DNA of 35,135 bases. Origin: Cellulosilyticum ruminicola JCM 14822. GTDB lineage: Bacteria > Bacillota > Clostridia > Lachnospirales > Cellulosilyticaceae. Under the pieces are notes generated by a model. It worked only from the letters and a program-made list of their open reading frames with translations, was not told where the DNA came from and made no database searches. Both the position numbers and the translations under genes were made by a program. The number at the start of each line of letters is the position of its first letter. The first letter of the stretch is position 1. The stretch lies in NCBI RefSeq assembly GCF_001311925.1, contig NZ_BBCG01000037.1, forward strand, positions 1-35,135, written 5' to 3'. This document shows positions 16,760 to 25,772 of the stretch, in pieces.

Positions 16760-17905
16760 ATGAATAAATACATAATTATTGATGCAGATCCTTTTTGTTT
16801 TGGACCTATATCTACAAGCTTAAATATTGTTAGAGAGCTGAAAAAAGAAAAAGCAGACTATCAAATAGTACTATTGGGCATAAATACAACAGTTCAATTA
16901 GCTGAAAGCACTGGGCTATTTGATAAAATAGTTGCTTGTGATACGACTAAAGAAGAGGAACTTATTAGAAATAGGGAGATCATAGAAGGGGCACAATTAT
17001 ATATTTCTAATACCAATGCAGCAAGTATTAACATTTTAAATAAACATTTTCCATCTGTAAAAAAAGTTTTTGTAGATACATTGTTCTGGATGTGGGATAA
17101 ATTATATGCTGATTTTTCTTCATTAGAAAAATATTATATACAGAATTTTTATGGAATAGAAGAACAGTTACAGAAATTTAAGAACAACATATCTAGTTAT
17201 GAAGTTGTTAATCCTATCGTAAATATAGAAGTTGAGAAATCACCTAATAAAGAAAATATTATATTAGTAAATTTAGGTGGAATTGAAAATGTATATACTG
17301 GAAAAACAGAATTTTATCATTTCTTTATTGAGAAATTAATAAATGTATTAAAACAGCATAAGATTAATGATACTTATAAGGTCTATATATGTGGCGGTGG
17401 AAAAACAATTAATGAATTAAGCGAGCAGTATCATGATGAAGGAAATAATTTTTATGTAGGCGTATTAGGTCAAAAAGAATACTTAGATAAATTAAGTAAG
17501 TGTAAATATTTCTTAAGTATGCCTGGATTAACAAGTTTTTATGAAAGTACATTTTATCGTGTAAATACATATTTCTTGTTACCACAAAACTACAGTCAAT
17601 ATCTTCAATTATGTATGTATCATGAGCATGATAAAAATATTAAAGGCATGGTATGGGATGATTTTGAAGGTTGTAATGAAATTAAGCCATTTATTAATGA
17701 AATTGATGGTATTGCTATTATAAAGAAATATATTAAGCAATTTATAAACGATGAATCAAATCAAAGAAAATTCTTTGATAATGTAATTGAATTTTTAAGT
17801 AGCCAAGAAGAAGAATATATAGAAAGTAGTTTAGCATTTAATCATTCAGGTGCAGTAGATATTGCAAAGGGAATAATAGATATTTTGAAAAAAGGTGATA
17901 ATTAA
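16760..17905 (+). CDS. GT-B-fold glycosyltransferase-like protein (possible cytosylglucuronate-synthase relative)
   Basis: 381 residues. The N-terminal half begins with a strand and glycine loop (IIIDADPFCFGPISTSLN), then QIVLLG, a DTT/GLFDKIV segment, and VFVDTLFWMW at about 104-112. The C-terminal half has IILVNLGGIENV, YICGGGKT, FLSMPGLTSFYES and FLLPQNYSQYLQL, the donor-site layout of GT-B enzymes such as MurG/GT28. The FGxxS start, the VDxLxxxW motif and the PGLT...LLPQNYSQ block recall, from memory, the cytosylglucuronate synthase group (BlsD, MilC) that joins UDP-glucuronate to cytosine. I hold that at low confidence. AAGGAG precedes the ATG; its stop overlaps the next start. Confidence 0.6.
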   Translation: MNKYIIIDADPFCFGPISTSLNIVRELKKEKADYQIVLLGINTTVQLAESTGLFDKIVACDTTKEEELIRNREIIEGAQLYISNTNAASINILNKHFPSVKKVFVDTLFWMWDKLYADFSSLEKYYIQNFYGIEEQLQKFKNNISSYEVVNPIVNIEVEKSPNKENIILVNLGGIENVYTGKTEFYHFFIEKLINVLKQHKINDTYKVYICGGGKTINELSEQYHDEGNNFYVGVLGQKEYLDKLSKCKYFLSMPGLTSFYESTFYRVNTYFLLPQNYSQYLQLCMYHEHDKNIKGMVWDDFEGCNEIKPFINEIDGIAIIKKYIKQFINDESNQRKFFDNVIEFLSSQEEEYIESSLAFNHSGAVDIAKGIIDILKKGDN

Positions 17906-19095
17906 TGAGTTCCAAAGAAATAGAGAATAGAAAAGAATACTTTGAGAGTTTGTGGCCACCTAGAGATGAAAAGATTAATGAATATGTATTAGATGCAATC
18001 AATAGTGGTAAATGGTCTCGAATTAGTGAAGATGATTGGAGAAAATCTTATTGTGGAAGATTTGAAAAAATGTTTTCAGAATATGTTAGTGCAAAACATA
18101 GTTTATGTATAGAAAATGGGACAAGAGCACTTGAATTATGCTTACGTGCTTTAGATATAAAGGAGGGCGATGAAGTTATCGTTCCAGCGTGCTCATTTGT
18201 TGCAACATCAACAGCAGTATCATTTTGTGGAGCTACTCCGGTTATGGTAGATGTTAATGAGAAAGATATCAATATTAATTGTGATGAAATTGAAAAGGCA
18301 ATTACTGATAAGACTAAAGGAATCATTATTGTTCACTTAGGCGGTTTACCATGTGAAATGGATAAAATATTAGAAATTACTAAGAAGTATAATTTATTCC
18401 TTATGGAAGACTGTTCTCATGCCCATGGTAGTGAGTGGCGGGGACAAAGAGTAGGAACTTTTGGTGACTTTGGTGTGTTTAGTTTACAACAAGGTAAATT
18501 GATTACATCTGGTGAGGGAGCAGTAGTTGTAACTAATAATGATACATTATATAACAAACTATTTTCAGTGCACCAATTTTATTCATCTATGCCAGTAGGA
18601 TGTATTCAAAATTATATTCCGGTTATTTCAACAAATGGAAGAATGGCCAATTATCAAGGTGCAATGTTAGTAGCACAGATGGAAAAAATTGAAGAGAGAG
18701 ATTCCATTAGACTAGAAAACTTAAAATATTTACTTGAAAAAATGAGTGAGATTAAAGGTATAGAACCAGTATTTGAAGATAACAAAGATGTGACACGTTA
18801 CTTGGGATACTACATAAGCTTTAGATATGATAAAGCATGTTTTAAAGGAATGAGTAATACAGCTTTTACTATGTTTATGAGCAATCAAGGTTATCCTTTC
18901 TTTAAAGGTCATAATATGCCAATGTATGAAAGAGAACCTTATACAAGTCATCCACAGCTATATCGTAAATTGGAATGTCCAGTAGCTGAAGGATATGCAA
19001 AAAATAATATTATCAATATTAGACATGAAATCTTAATGGCTGATAGAAATGTAGTAAATGATATGATTACACTTATTAAAAGTCTTAATGAGTAA
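17905..19095 (+). CDS. DegT/DnrJ/EryC1/StrS aminotransferase, AHBA-synthase/StsC-like subgroup
   Basis: 396 residues, normal length. The ATG overlaps the previous stop (TAATG at 17903-17907), with AAAGGTGA before it, so it is translationally coupled. Conserved features: ENGTRALELCLRAL, PACSFVATSTAVSF, VHLGGLPCEMDKI, MEDCSHAHGSEWRG, and FSLQQGKLITSGEG with Lys198 as the PLP lysine. The CSHAHGxEW block together with QQGK marks the subgroup with 3-amino-5-hydroxybenzoate synthase and scyllo-inosose aminotransferases (StsC, BtrS) rather than the nucleotide-sugar ArnB type. It would aminate a keto-cyclitol or keto-sugar. It is the second aminotransferase of the locus and not a recent copy of the first, as the two differ widely. 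Confidence 0.9.
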   Translation: MSSKEIENRKEYFESLWPPRDEKINEYVLDAINSGKWSRISEDDWRKSYCGRFEKMFSEYVSAKHSLCIENGTRALELCLRALDIKEGDEVIVPACSFVATSTAVSFCGATPVMVDVNEKDININCDEIEKAITDKTKGIIIVHLGGLPCEMDKILEITKKYNLFLMEDCSHAHGSEWRGQRVGTFGDFGVFSLQQGKLITSGEGAVVVTNNDTLYNKLFSVHQFYSSMPVGCIQNYIPVISTNGRMANYQGAMLVAQMEKIEERDSIRLENLKYLLEKMSEIKGIEPVFEDNKDVTRYLGYYISFRYDKACFKGMSNTAFTMFMSNQGYPFFKGHNMPMYEREPYTSHPQLYRKLECPVAEGYAKNNIINIRHEILMADRNVVNDMITLIKSLNE

Positions 19096-19121
19096 GTCCA
19101 TGAATATTTGGAGGTAATACA

Positions 19122-20087
19122 ATGGAGATGGAAAATGTTCAGTACTTAATTAATAGGTATTATGGATATGATTTAGAAAATATTCGAGTAATAAAAGCAC
19201 TAGAAGGTGGATGGGATAATAGTAATTATCTTGTTGAGATAGACAATAAACAATATGTATTTAGAAAATATCTTCTTACACCTAAAACGTCAGTAAAACA
19301 AGAAATTGAATTAATTAAGTTATTAAATAAATTGGATTTTCCAACATTTCGTATAGTTAGAGATCAAAAGAATGAAGTAATCGTAGGTGAAAATGAAGAC
19401 AGCTATATATTATATGAATATATTGAGTGTAGCGGAATAGTACAAGTAGGAGACATGGAGAAAATAGTTGAGTTAGCTAATAAATTACATGTGATTACTT
19501 ATAACTTCAATATAAATGCTACTAGAAATCGCTATGAAGATATTGAAAATAAATTTATTCATTTTGTAAAAGAAAATAACCATGAAAATATTCCATATAT
19601 GAATGTTTTACTTGATTTTATTAATAAATGGGTTGGAAATGAAAAGCAAATCATCTTAGCAAAATATGATTTATTAAGAAAATCATGGGTACATCATGAT
19701 TTAAATCCTGAAAACTTATTAGTCTCAGCAGATGGCAAAATAAGTATGATTGACTTTGATGAATGTATGTATGCTAGCTTTTTAGTTGATATTATTTCTA
19801 TTTTCCATTACTGGTGTTTAGCTGAAGATGGAACAAGTTTTGATAGTGCATTAGCTGAAAAGGTAATTCAGAAATATAATGTGTTAACACCATTAACAGC
19901 GGTTGAAAAAGAGCTATTACCTTATCTTATCGTACAATATCAATTAGAAGACACATTATTCTTCATTAAAAGAGAATTAGAAGAAGACCCTAATTCAATT
20001 AAAGATGTGATGCAATCTTATTCATTTAATGGGCTTCAATTATTATATGGCATGTTAAAAGAGGGAAAATTAAAATTTAATCTCTAA
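19122..20087 (+). CDS. Aminoglycoside-phosphotransferase-fold (APH) small-molecule kinase
   Basis: 321 residues with the APH/choline kinase fold. The nucleotide loop is GGWDNSNYLVE near 29-39; a lysine equivalent follows in YVFRKY. The catalytic loop HHDLNPENLL has Asp193 and Asn198, and IDFDE near 209-213 supplies the magnesium-binding aspartate. The family phosphorylates hydroxyls on aminoglycosides, cyclitols, homoserine or sugars; StsE (inosamine kinase) of streptomycin biosynthesis belongs here. GGAGG upstream supports the ATG at 19122; a second ATG two codons later (19128) is possible. In this context it may be a biosynthetic kinase or a self-protection enzyme. The sequence cannot separate these. 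Confidence 0.85.
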   Translation: MEMENVQYLINRYYGYDLENIRVIKALEGGWDNSNYLVEIDNKQYVFRKYLLTPKTSVKQEIELIKLLNKLDFPTFRIVRDQKNEVIVGENEDSYILYEYIECSGIVQVGDMEKIVELANKLHVITYNFNINATRNRYEDIENKFIHFVKENNHENIPYMNVLLDFINKWVGNEKQIILAKYDLLRKSWVHHDLNPENLLVSADGKISMIDFDECMYASFLVDIISIFHYWCLAEDGTSFDSALAEKVIQKYNVLTPLTAVEKELLPYLIVQYQLEDTLFFIKRELEEDPNSIKDVMQSYSFNGLQLLYGMLKEGKLKFNL

Positions 20088-20100
20088 AGGAGAAGATAAT

Positions 20101-20874
20101 ATGCGCGTTGGAATTAGTGATAAATATTTAGATAAATATTATTTGCCTTTAGTTGATAACTTTGATTTTATAGAGTATCAAGTATACCAATTGGAAGCAT
20201 TAAAAAAATTAGATGCATTACAAAAGAAATGTTATGTACATTTAGCAGATCCAACAGCAACAGATTTTTTGGAATTAGTAAATAGAGTTTCAATGATAGA
20301 AAATGTAGAACTCGTTAATATTCATGCTAGACCATTTGATGAGTATTTGATTTGTAAAGAATGTGGTTCACGTGTATATATATATGATCCTAGTAATTTA
20401 AAATGTCCTGAATGTGAAATAACATACACTTTAGAAGAAGTAGAGAAAATTATGAATGAAAATTCTTTTGATATAGTAGTTGAAAGGATTAAGTTAGCAA
20501 ATGATATTTTAAAGAAGAATGGAAAAAGACTTTCAGTTGAAAATACATTTGAACCACCAGTACTAATGAAGAAAATTATGGATCAATTACCAGAAGATAT
20601 TGGTTTTACATGTGATATAGGGCATGCTCAGCTTTTTTATACATCAGCATTAGATTATATAAGTATGTTAAGAAATCGTTTAATACATTTACACATACAT
20701 GATAATTTTGGGGGGTATAGTGACTGGTATCATGACTTACATATTTCACCAGGTAGAGGTGGTATTAAGTGGGATGCTATGTTACATATGTTACAGTATA
20801 TAGATTATCAGGGAACAGGAACATTTGAAAGTAAGGCAACAATGAAATGGGTAGAAGCTTTTAGAGCATTATAG
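20101..20874 (+). CDS. Xylose-isomerase-like TIM-barrel sugar isomerase/epimerase with an inserted zinc ribbon
   Basis: 257 residues of the AP endonuclease 2 / sugar phosphate isomerase fold (IolE, IolI and hydroxypyruvate isomerase relatives). Metal-site strands visible: VNIHARPFDE, RLSVENTFE (Glu ligand), TCDIGHAQ (Asp and His), LIHLHIHDN (His) and GTFESK (Glu). Inserted after the second of these strands is a four-cysteine ribbon, Cys85-x2-Cys88 and Cys102-x2-Cys105, absent from ordinary members I know. It is likely to isomerise or epimerise a sugar or keto-cyclitol. AAAGGAG precedes the ATG, 13 bases after the kinase gene. Confidence 0.78.
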   Translation: MRVGISDKYLDKYYLPLVDNFDFIEYQVYQLEALKKLDALQKKCYVHLADPTATDFLELVNRVSMIENVELVNIHARPFDEYLICKECGSRVYIYDPSNLKCPECEITYTLEEVEKIMNENSFDIVVERIKLANDILKKNGKRLSVENTFEPPVLMKKIMDQLPEDIGFTCDIGHAQLFYTSALDYISMLRNRLIHLHIHDNFGGYSDWYHDLHISPGRGGIKWDAMLHMLQYIDYQGTGTFESKATMKWVEAFRAL

Positions 20875-20884
20875 GAGGAGAAAA

Positions 20885-21853
20885 ATGAATTTAGATAGAG
20901 TAGAGATACATTTATATAGAAATTGCAATTTAAAATGTAAGATGTGCGATTTTAAAGAATATACTGATGAGATTCCTAGCATTGAAAAAATGGATAAGGT
21001 TATGTCACAGTTAAAAGAATTAAATGTAAAAATAGTTCATTTTACAGGGGGAGAAGTATTATTATATCCTAACGTGGAAGATTTATTCCGTTGTGTTGTT
21101 GAGAAGGGGATGAAAGTACATATAACTACAAATGCATTATTATTGAATAATGATATGAAGAGAAAAGCTGTAGCAAAATATGTAAGCAAGTTACAGATTT
21201 CTATAGATCACTATAAATGTGAAATGCACAATATGTTACGTGGGGTTGATAAAACATTAGAAAATGTGCTTGCAGGTATTAAGAAATTAAAAGAAGAAAG
21301 TCCAGACGTATTATTAACAATGAATACAGTTGTATCTAAGTATAATATTGATTTCATTGAAGAGATGTTAAATCTATGTAAAGAATATAAATTCTCAGTG
21401 TTTAATCCTATACCTATCAAGGGATGCGAAGAATTAACACCATCTAGTGAACAAATAGAAAAGTTATTATCAAATGAAGAAGTATTAAAAAATAAAGCTG
21501 CTGAAATGAATATTGAAATTACTGCTCCAAGTTTTCATATATTTAATGTAAAACAAGACAAACAAGCATATAATGGCATTTTATATAAAGAAGGATGTAA
21601 ATTACTTCATAATCAAATGTTTATTAATATGACTACAGGAGAAGTATTACCTTGTCCAATGACAATGTATCGTAATAAAGCTAATGTACTACTTGGAAAT
21701 ATATTTGAAAATAATATAAGTGAAATATGGAATTCAGCACGAACACAAGAGGTACGTGATTTCTTTGCAAATACAGAAAATAAAGCGGGAAAAGCTTGTT
21801 ATGATTTTTGTGATCCAGCATTTTGTTATAACCAATCTATGCTTAAAAAATAA
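20885..21853 (+). CDS. Radical SAM protein with SPASM-like C-terminal region
   Basis: 322 residues. The CNLKCKMC motif supplies Cys14, Cys18 and Cys21 for the SAM-binding 4Fe-4S cluster; FTGGEVLLYPN near 55-65 is the GGE motif that contacts SAM. The C-terminal part has CKLLHNQMFIN, VLPCPMT, LLGNIFENNISEIWNS, and closing cysteines in CYDFCDPAFC, the pattern of a SPASM/twitch auxiliary cluster. Enzymes of this type include peptide maturases but also carbohydrate dehydrogenases and dehydratases (BtrN, AprD4). No precursor-peptide gene lies nearby, so a small-molecule substrate is more likely. AGGAGGAG at 20873 precedes the start. Confidence 0.88.
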   Translation: MNLDRVEIHLYRNCNLKCKMCDFKEYTDEIPSIEKMDKVMSQLKELNVKIVHFTGGEVLLYPNVEDLFRCVVEKGMKVHITTNALLLNNDMKRKAVAKYVSKLQISIDHYKCEMHNMLRGVDKTLENVLAGIKKLKEESPDVLLTMNTVVSKYNIDFIEEMLNLCKEYKFSVFNPIPIKGCEELTPSSEQIEKLLSNEEVLKNKAAEMNIEITAPSFHIFNVKQDKQAYNGILYKEGCKLLHNQMFINMTTGEVLPCPMTMYRNKANVLLGNIFENNISEIWNSARTQEVRDFFANTENKAGKACYDFCDPAFCYNQSMLKK

Positions 21854-21876
21854 TTAAAAGGGTAAGGTGAATATAC

Positions 21877-23265
21877 ATGGATGAAATGAATACATTTGGT
21901 GAATTAGATTTAGAGTTTTATTTAAAGAGATTTGAAGAAGATGATATTAATTTAGTTGCGCTTTCTAATGAGCGTAACGTAGAAGAAGAAAAGAAAAATA
22001 TTGAAAAATATTTATCAAGACTTGATAGTAAAAAAATTGAAGAATATAAAAAAATGAATGATACAATACCACCAATGAAAGGAAGCTGTCGTATTGTAGC
22101 ATTAATTCCTTCAAGATTTGAGAGTAAAAGAATCGTTACTTGTTTAGATGCATTAACAAATCAAGATACTACAAAATACAAAAATCTTAATGAAGAAATG
22201 GAAATCATCATTTTAGATAACTACCATTATGATGAGTCTCCAGATGATACAAGAGAAGTTGTAAAACAGTATTGTGAAAAATTCAAAGAAGGTGAAAAAC
22301 CACCAATTCATTATATTAGAAAACAATTTGAGAAAGAAGATAAAAGATATGGTTTATGCAGATCTAGAAAAACATTAACTGATTTTATGTTATATAGAGC
22401 CATGCAACGTAAAGTATATGATAAACCATTATATATTGCATCAGGAGATGCAGATTTAACATTTGTAGATGAAAATATATTTAAATATGTTGTTACTACA
22501 TTAGATTCACATCCTGAAATCGATGCAATAAGAGGTATACAAGATAGAGAAACTAAAATCCTTGCACAAAACGCTTATCTATACTTAGAACGTAGAAGTT
22601 GGAATTTTGCAGAAATCATGTACAGTCATTTAAGATATAGACCAGAATTCTATAAATACTCAAACTTTACATGGAATAGAGTTGTAACAGGTGGTTGGCA
22701 TACATATTTCACAGCTAATGTATATGCATTAATTAATGGTTATACAGACAACATAAGATTTTTAGAGGATATTGATATCGGAAACCGTATTAGTGTTTTA
22801 AGAGGAAATTTCAATGCTTCAAGTAAGCAATTTGAATATAAGACATTAAGCATTGCACCAACTAGTTTACGTGCAGATTCTTCACCATCTAGATTTGTTA
22901 TGGCATTAGCTAATAAAGCTGACCCATATTCTCAAGCAGAAGATTATGATTCATTTTTCTCAACAGAAAGTGAAAAATTTGTTAGAGAATATCATATGAG
23001 TAAATCACTAGATGTTATTAATAAGTACAGAGATATAACAAATGAAAACCAATCAGATTTTAATGAAGTATTAAAACGAGTATTTTATAACTGCCAAGAA
23101 GTTATGGTAGAAAGAGAAGAAGCATTAAGAATCTTTAATCGAGTTATGTGGATATTAGGATTCGGTAGTGCTGATTATAATATCTCAAATAATGAATTAA
23201 CAATTAAGAGTTATGATAACTTTATGAAGTACTTAAATATTTATAGAAAAAATATCGAGGGATAA
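21877..23265 (+). CDS. GT2 (GT-A fold) glycosyltransferase
   Basis: 462 residues. An N-terminal charged helical part (about 1-68) comes first, then VALIPSRFESKRIVTCLDAL and MEIIILDNYH, the first strands of a GT-A fold. The DAD motif at 191-193 (YIASGDADLTF) is the metal/nucleotide-sugar site. A WNRVVTGGWHTYFTANVYAL stretch and FLEDIDIGNRI (acceptor ED motif) follow. No membrane segment is present, so it is cytoplasmic. The protein is longer than simple GT2 enzymes. Its stop is three bases before the GH13 gene start. Donor may be UDP-xylose or UDP-glucuronate made by the downstream genes; that is inference. Confidence 0.78.
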   Translation: MDEMNTFGELDLEFYLKRFEEDDINLVALSNERNVEEEKKNIEKYLSRLDSKKIEEYKKMNDTIPPMKGSCRIVALIPSRFESKRIVTCLDALTNQDTTKYKNLNEEMEIIILDNYHYDESPDDTREVVKQYCEKFKEGEKPPIHYIRKQFEKEDKRYGLCRSRKTLTDFMLYRAMQRKVYDKPLYIASGDADLTFVDENIFKYVVTTLDSHPEIDAIRGIQDRETKILAQNAYLYLERRSWNFAEIMYSHLRYRPEFYKYSNFTWNRVVTGGWHTYFTANVYALINGYTDNIRFLEDIDIGNRISVLRGNFNASSKQFEYKTLSIAPTSLRADSSPSRFVMALANKADPYSQAEDYDSFFSTESEKFVREYHMSKSLDVINKYRDITNENQSDFNEVLKRVFYNCQEVMVEREEALRIFNRVMWILGFGSADYNISNNELTIKSYDNFMKYLNIYRKNIEG

Positions 23266-23268
23266 GAC

Positions 23269-25743
23269 ATGTATAATTATATAAAAATGTACAAGAATTG
23301 TAGAAAAACAAAAGTATATTTTGAGTATAGACTGTTTGAGGATGATAGATTAAATGTAACAGAACCTAAAACGGAATGGGAAAGATATTGCCAAGAAAAA
23401 TTATTCCGTAAAAGTGATATTAAGTACAGGGGAGCTAGTGGCGTAGAGGCAGCTGGAATCAGTATTTTTAATTCATTAGATCATAAAAAAGTATATATGG
23501 ATATGAATTATGAAGAATGCAATGGAAAATACACTGTTTGTATGGAACTCGAACCTGGATTATATTTTTATGAATTTGTATTAAATCCACATAAGAATGA
23601 AGATGAACAAGTATGGATCATGGATAATAAGGCAGATACAAATTTAAAAATACCAAACTTAAGCTGTCCTGGATTTAGATATTCAGGTATTATGGTTTAT
23701 CCAGATTTCAATGAATGTAATCAGGTATCAGAATGGTTAAAAAATAGCTTTGCTCAAATAACAAATATAGATGAAGAATTCTATGAAATTAACTTAGCAA
23801 CAGTAGGGTATGTGGATGCAGAACTTTTAATAAAAGATGATAAGAGAGTAGCTTTTGAGTTAATTAGTGATAAGAATAATGTGAAATATTTTTATCTAAA
23901 AAGATATATGAAATCAAAGAATGAACAAGTTAGAATTATACTTAAAAATAATATGGGTGAAGAAACGGAAACAGTTATTAAAGGAAATAATCTTATAGAG
24001 AGTAAAGAAGAATGGACAAGATGTCCTGATTCCTCTGATGGATTTGAAACACCACAATGGAGTAAAGAAGCAATATGGTATAACTTAATGCCAGATCGTT
24101 TCCGTTATAAAGGTGAAGATACACGTAAGACTGAAAACTGGAAAAAGGATTGGTATACTCTTAGAGAAAATGAAAGAGAATATTATCCAGATATATATTA
24201 TCGTGAATGTGGTGGAAATCTTGATGGTATTATAGAAAAATTAGACTACTTAGAAGGTTTAGGTGTTAATGCTATTTGTGTAACACCTGTATTCTGGGGA
24301 AGTGGATATCATAAATATCATACGGTAGATTTAAGACACATAGATCCAAATTTTGGACCAGATCCTGAATACGATATTAAATTATTAGAAAATGCAAATG
24401 AAACATTAGATCCGTCTACATGGGTGTTTACTAAGGCTGATATGAAATTTATAGAGTTAGTTGAAAAGATTCATGATAGAAATATGAAGATAATAGTAGA
24501 TGGTGTATTTAGTCATACTGGAGAATATTTCTGGGCATTCAAGGATATTAAAAAGAATAGACAGGATTCTCAATACTATGATTGGTTTGCTATCAATGAG
24601 TGTTCAGAAGATAAGTTTGAATATATGGGATTCTTTGGTATGTCTGAGCTACCTAAATTAAAATTATATGGAGATCATCAAGCACCACTTTTTGATAAAC
24701 ATCTTTATGATATAACAAGAAGATGGATGGAGCCATTAGGAGATGGCAATACATATTTAGGTGTAGATGGATGGAGATTAGATGTAGCTAATGAGCTACC
24801 AGTTGAATTCTGGAGAAAGTGGAGAAAACATGTAAAGAGTATCAATAAGGATGCTTATATTTTAGGCGAAATGATGTTTACAAGTTATGAGCCATTCTTA
24901 GTAGATAGTTATGATGCTATTATTAACTATAGATTTGGTGAGTTATTATATGACTACTTTATTAAACCTAATGATACATTAAGCACTGGTCAATTTGTGC
25001 AGAAATTAAAAGAAAATGCTATTAAGTATAATTCTCATTCTAATTATAGTATGCAAAATATATTAGATAGTCATGATACAGATAGAATTTCATCAATGAT
25101 TAAAAATAAAAAGAGGGGCTATTGTTACGATAATAAGGTTCAATATAGTTATCATCATTATGATGGTTCAGCTCCTTCACAAGAAGACTTTAAGATATTA
25201 AGACTTCTAATAGCATTCCAAATCGGATATGTTGGGGCACCAGCATTGTATTATGGAACAGAGTGTGGTATGTGGGGAGGAAATGACCCTCATTGTAGAA
25301 AACCAATGTTATGGGATGATATTGGAGAATATGAACCAGAGAGATTATGCTATCCAGCAGATCCTAATAACTCAAATATCGTAAATGATGTAGTCTTTGA
25401 CCATCAATTAAGAGATGAAGTTTCATACTTATATCATTTGAGAAAAGATAATCAGATTTTAAGCACAGGGAAAATAGGATTTCTTGAATACTCAAATGAA
25501 GAAAATTGGTTATCATTGATTAGATATACAGATGATGATTATGGTTATATCTTTATTTTCAATAAGGATCATGTAAATCATAGAATAGAATTATCATTAG
25601 ATAATATCAAGAATATAGTAGGAGAGATACAAGAAGTAGAGTCTGTAAAGAGACATAATACTGTAAATCTAATAGATAGAAAATTAGTATTAGAGTTAGA
25701 TGGTATAAGTTATGAAATTTTAAAATTTAAAAAAGCTATTTAA
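23269..25743 (+). CDS. GH13 alpha-amylase-family enzyme with a long N-terminal region
   Basis: 824 residues. The first 250 or so are beta-rich, in the place of the CBM34/48 modules of neopullulanase-type enzymes. The catalytic barrel starts at WYNLMPDRFRY. Conserved GH13 regions: I DGVFSHTG; II GWRLDVANE with nucleophile Asp505; III ILGEMM with acid/base Glu534; IV NILDSHDTDR with His602 and Asp603. All three catalytic acids are present. There is no signal peptide, so it is cytoplasmic. It probably hydrolyses or transfers alpha-glucosyl units, on storage glucan or on the cluster product. It lies three bases after the GT2 stop and is clearly part of the same operon, which is unusual for a catabolic amylase. 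Confidence 0.9.
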   Translation: MYNYIKMYKNCRKTKVYFEYRLFEDDRLNVTEPKTEWERYCQEKLFRKSDIKYRGASGVEAAGISIFNSLDHKKVYMDMNYEECNGKYTVCMELEPGLYFYEFVLNPHKNEDEQVWIMDNKADTNLKIPNLSCPGFRYSGIMVYPDFNECNQVSEWLKNSFAQITNIDEEFYEINLATVGYVDAELLIKDDKRVAFELISDKNNVKYFYLKRYMKSKNEQVRIILKNNMGEETETVIKGNNLIESKEEWTRCPDSSDGFETPQWSKEAIWYNLMPDRFRYKGEDTRKTENWKKDWYTLRENEREYYPDIYYRECGGNLDGIIEKLDYLEGLGVNAICVTPVFWGSGYHKYHTVDLRHIDPNFGPDPEYDIKLLENANETLDPSTWVFTKADMKFIELVEKIHDRNMKIIVDGVFSHTGEYFWAFKDIKKNRQDSQYYDWFAINECSEDKFEYMGFFGMSELPKLKLYGDHQAPLFDKHLYDITRRWMEPLGDGNTYLGVDGWRLDVANELPVEFWRKWRKHVKSINKDAYILGEMMFTSYEPFLVDSYDAIINYRFGELLYDYFIKPNDTLSTGQFVQKLKENAIKYNSHSNYSMQNILDSHDTDRISSMIKNKKRGYCYDNKVQYSYHHYDGSAPSQEDFKILRLLIAFQIGYVGAPALYYGTECGMWGGNDPHCRKPMLWDDIGEYEPERLCYPADPNNSNIVNDVVFDHQLRDEVSYLYHLRKDNQILSTGKIGFLEYSNEENWLSLIRYTDDDYGYIFIFNKDHVNHRIELSLDNIKNIVGEIQEVESVKRHNTVNLIDRKLVLELDGISYEILKFKKAI

Positions 25744-25772
25744 AATTATGTATTAGAATAGGGGGAATACAT

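Noticed and set aside
20885-21853. Radical SAM/SPASM protein as a RiPP maturase
   Set aside because: The gaps around it are too short to hold a precursor-peptide gene, no peptidase/leader-binding RRE domain was seen, and the neighbours act on sugars.
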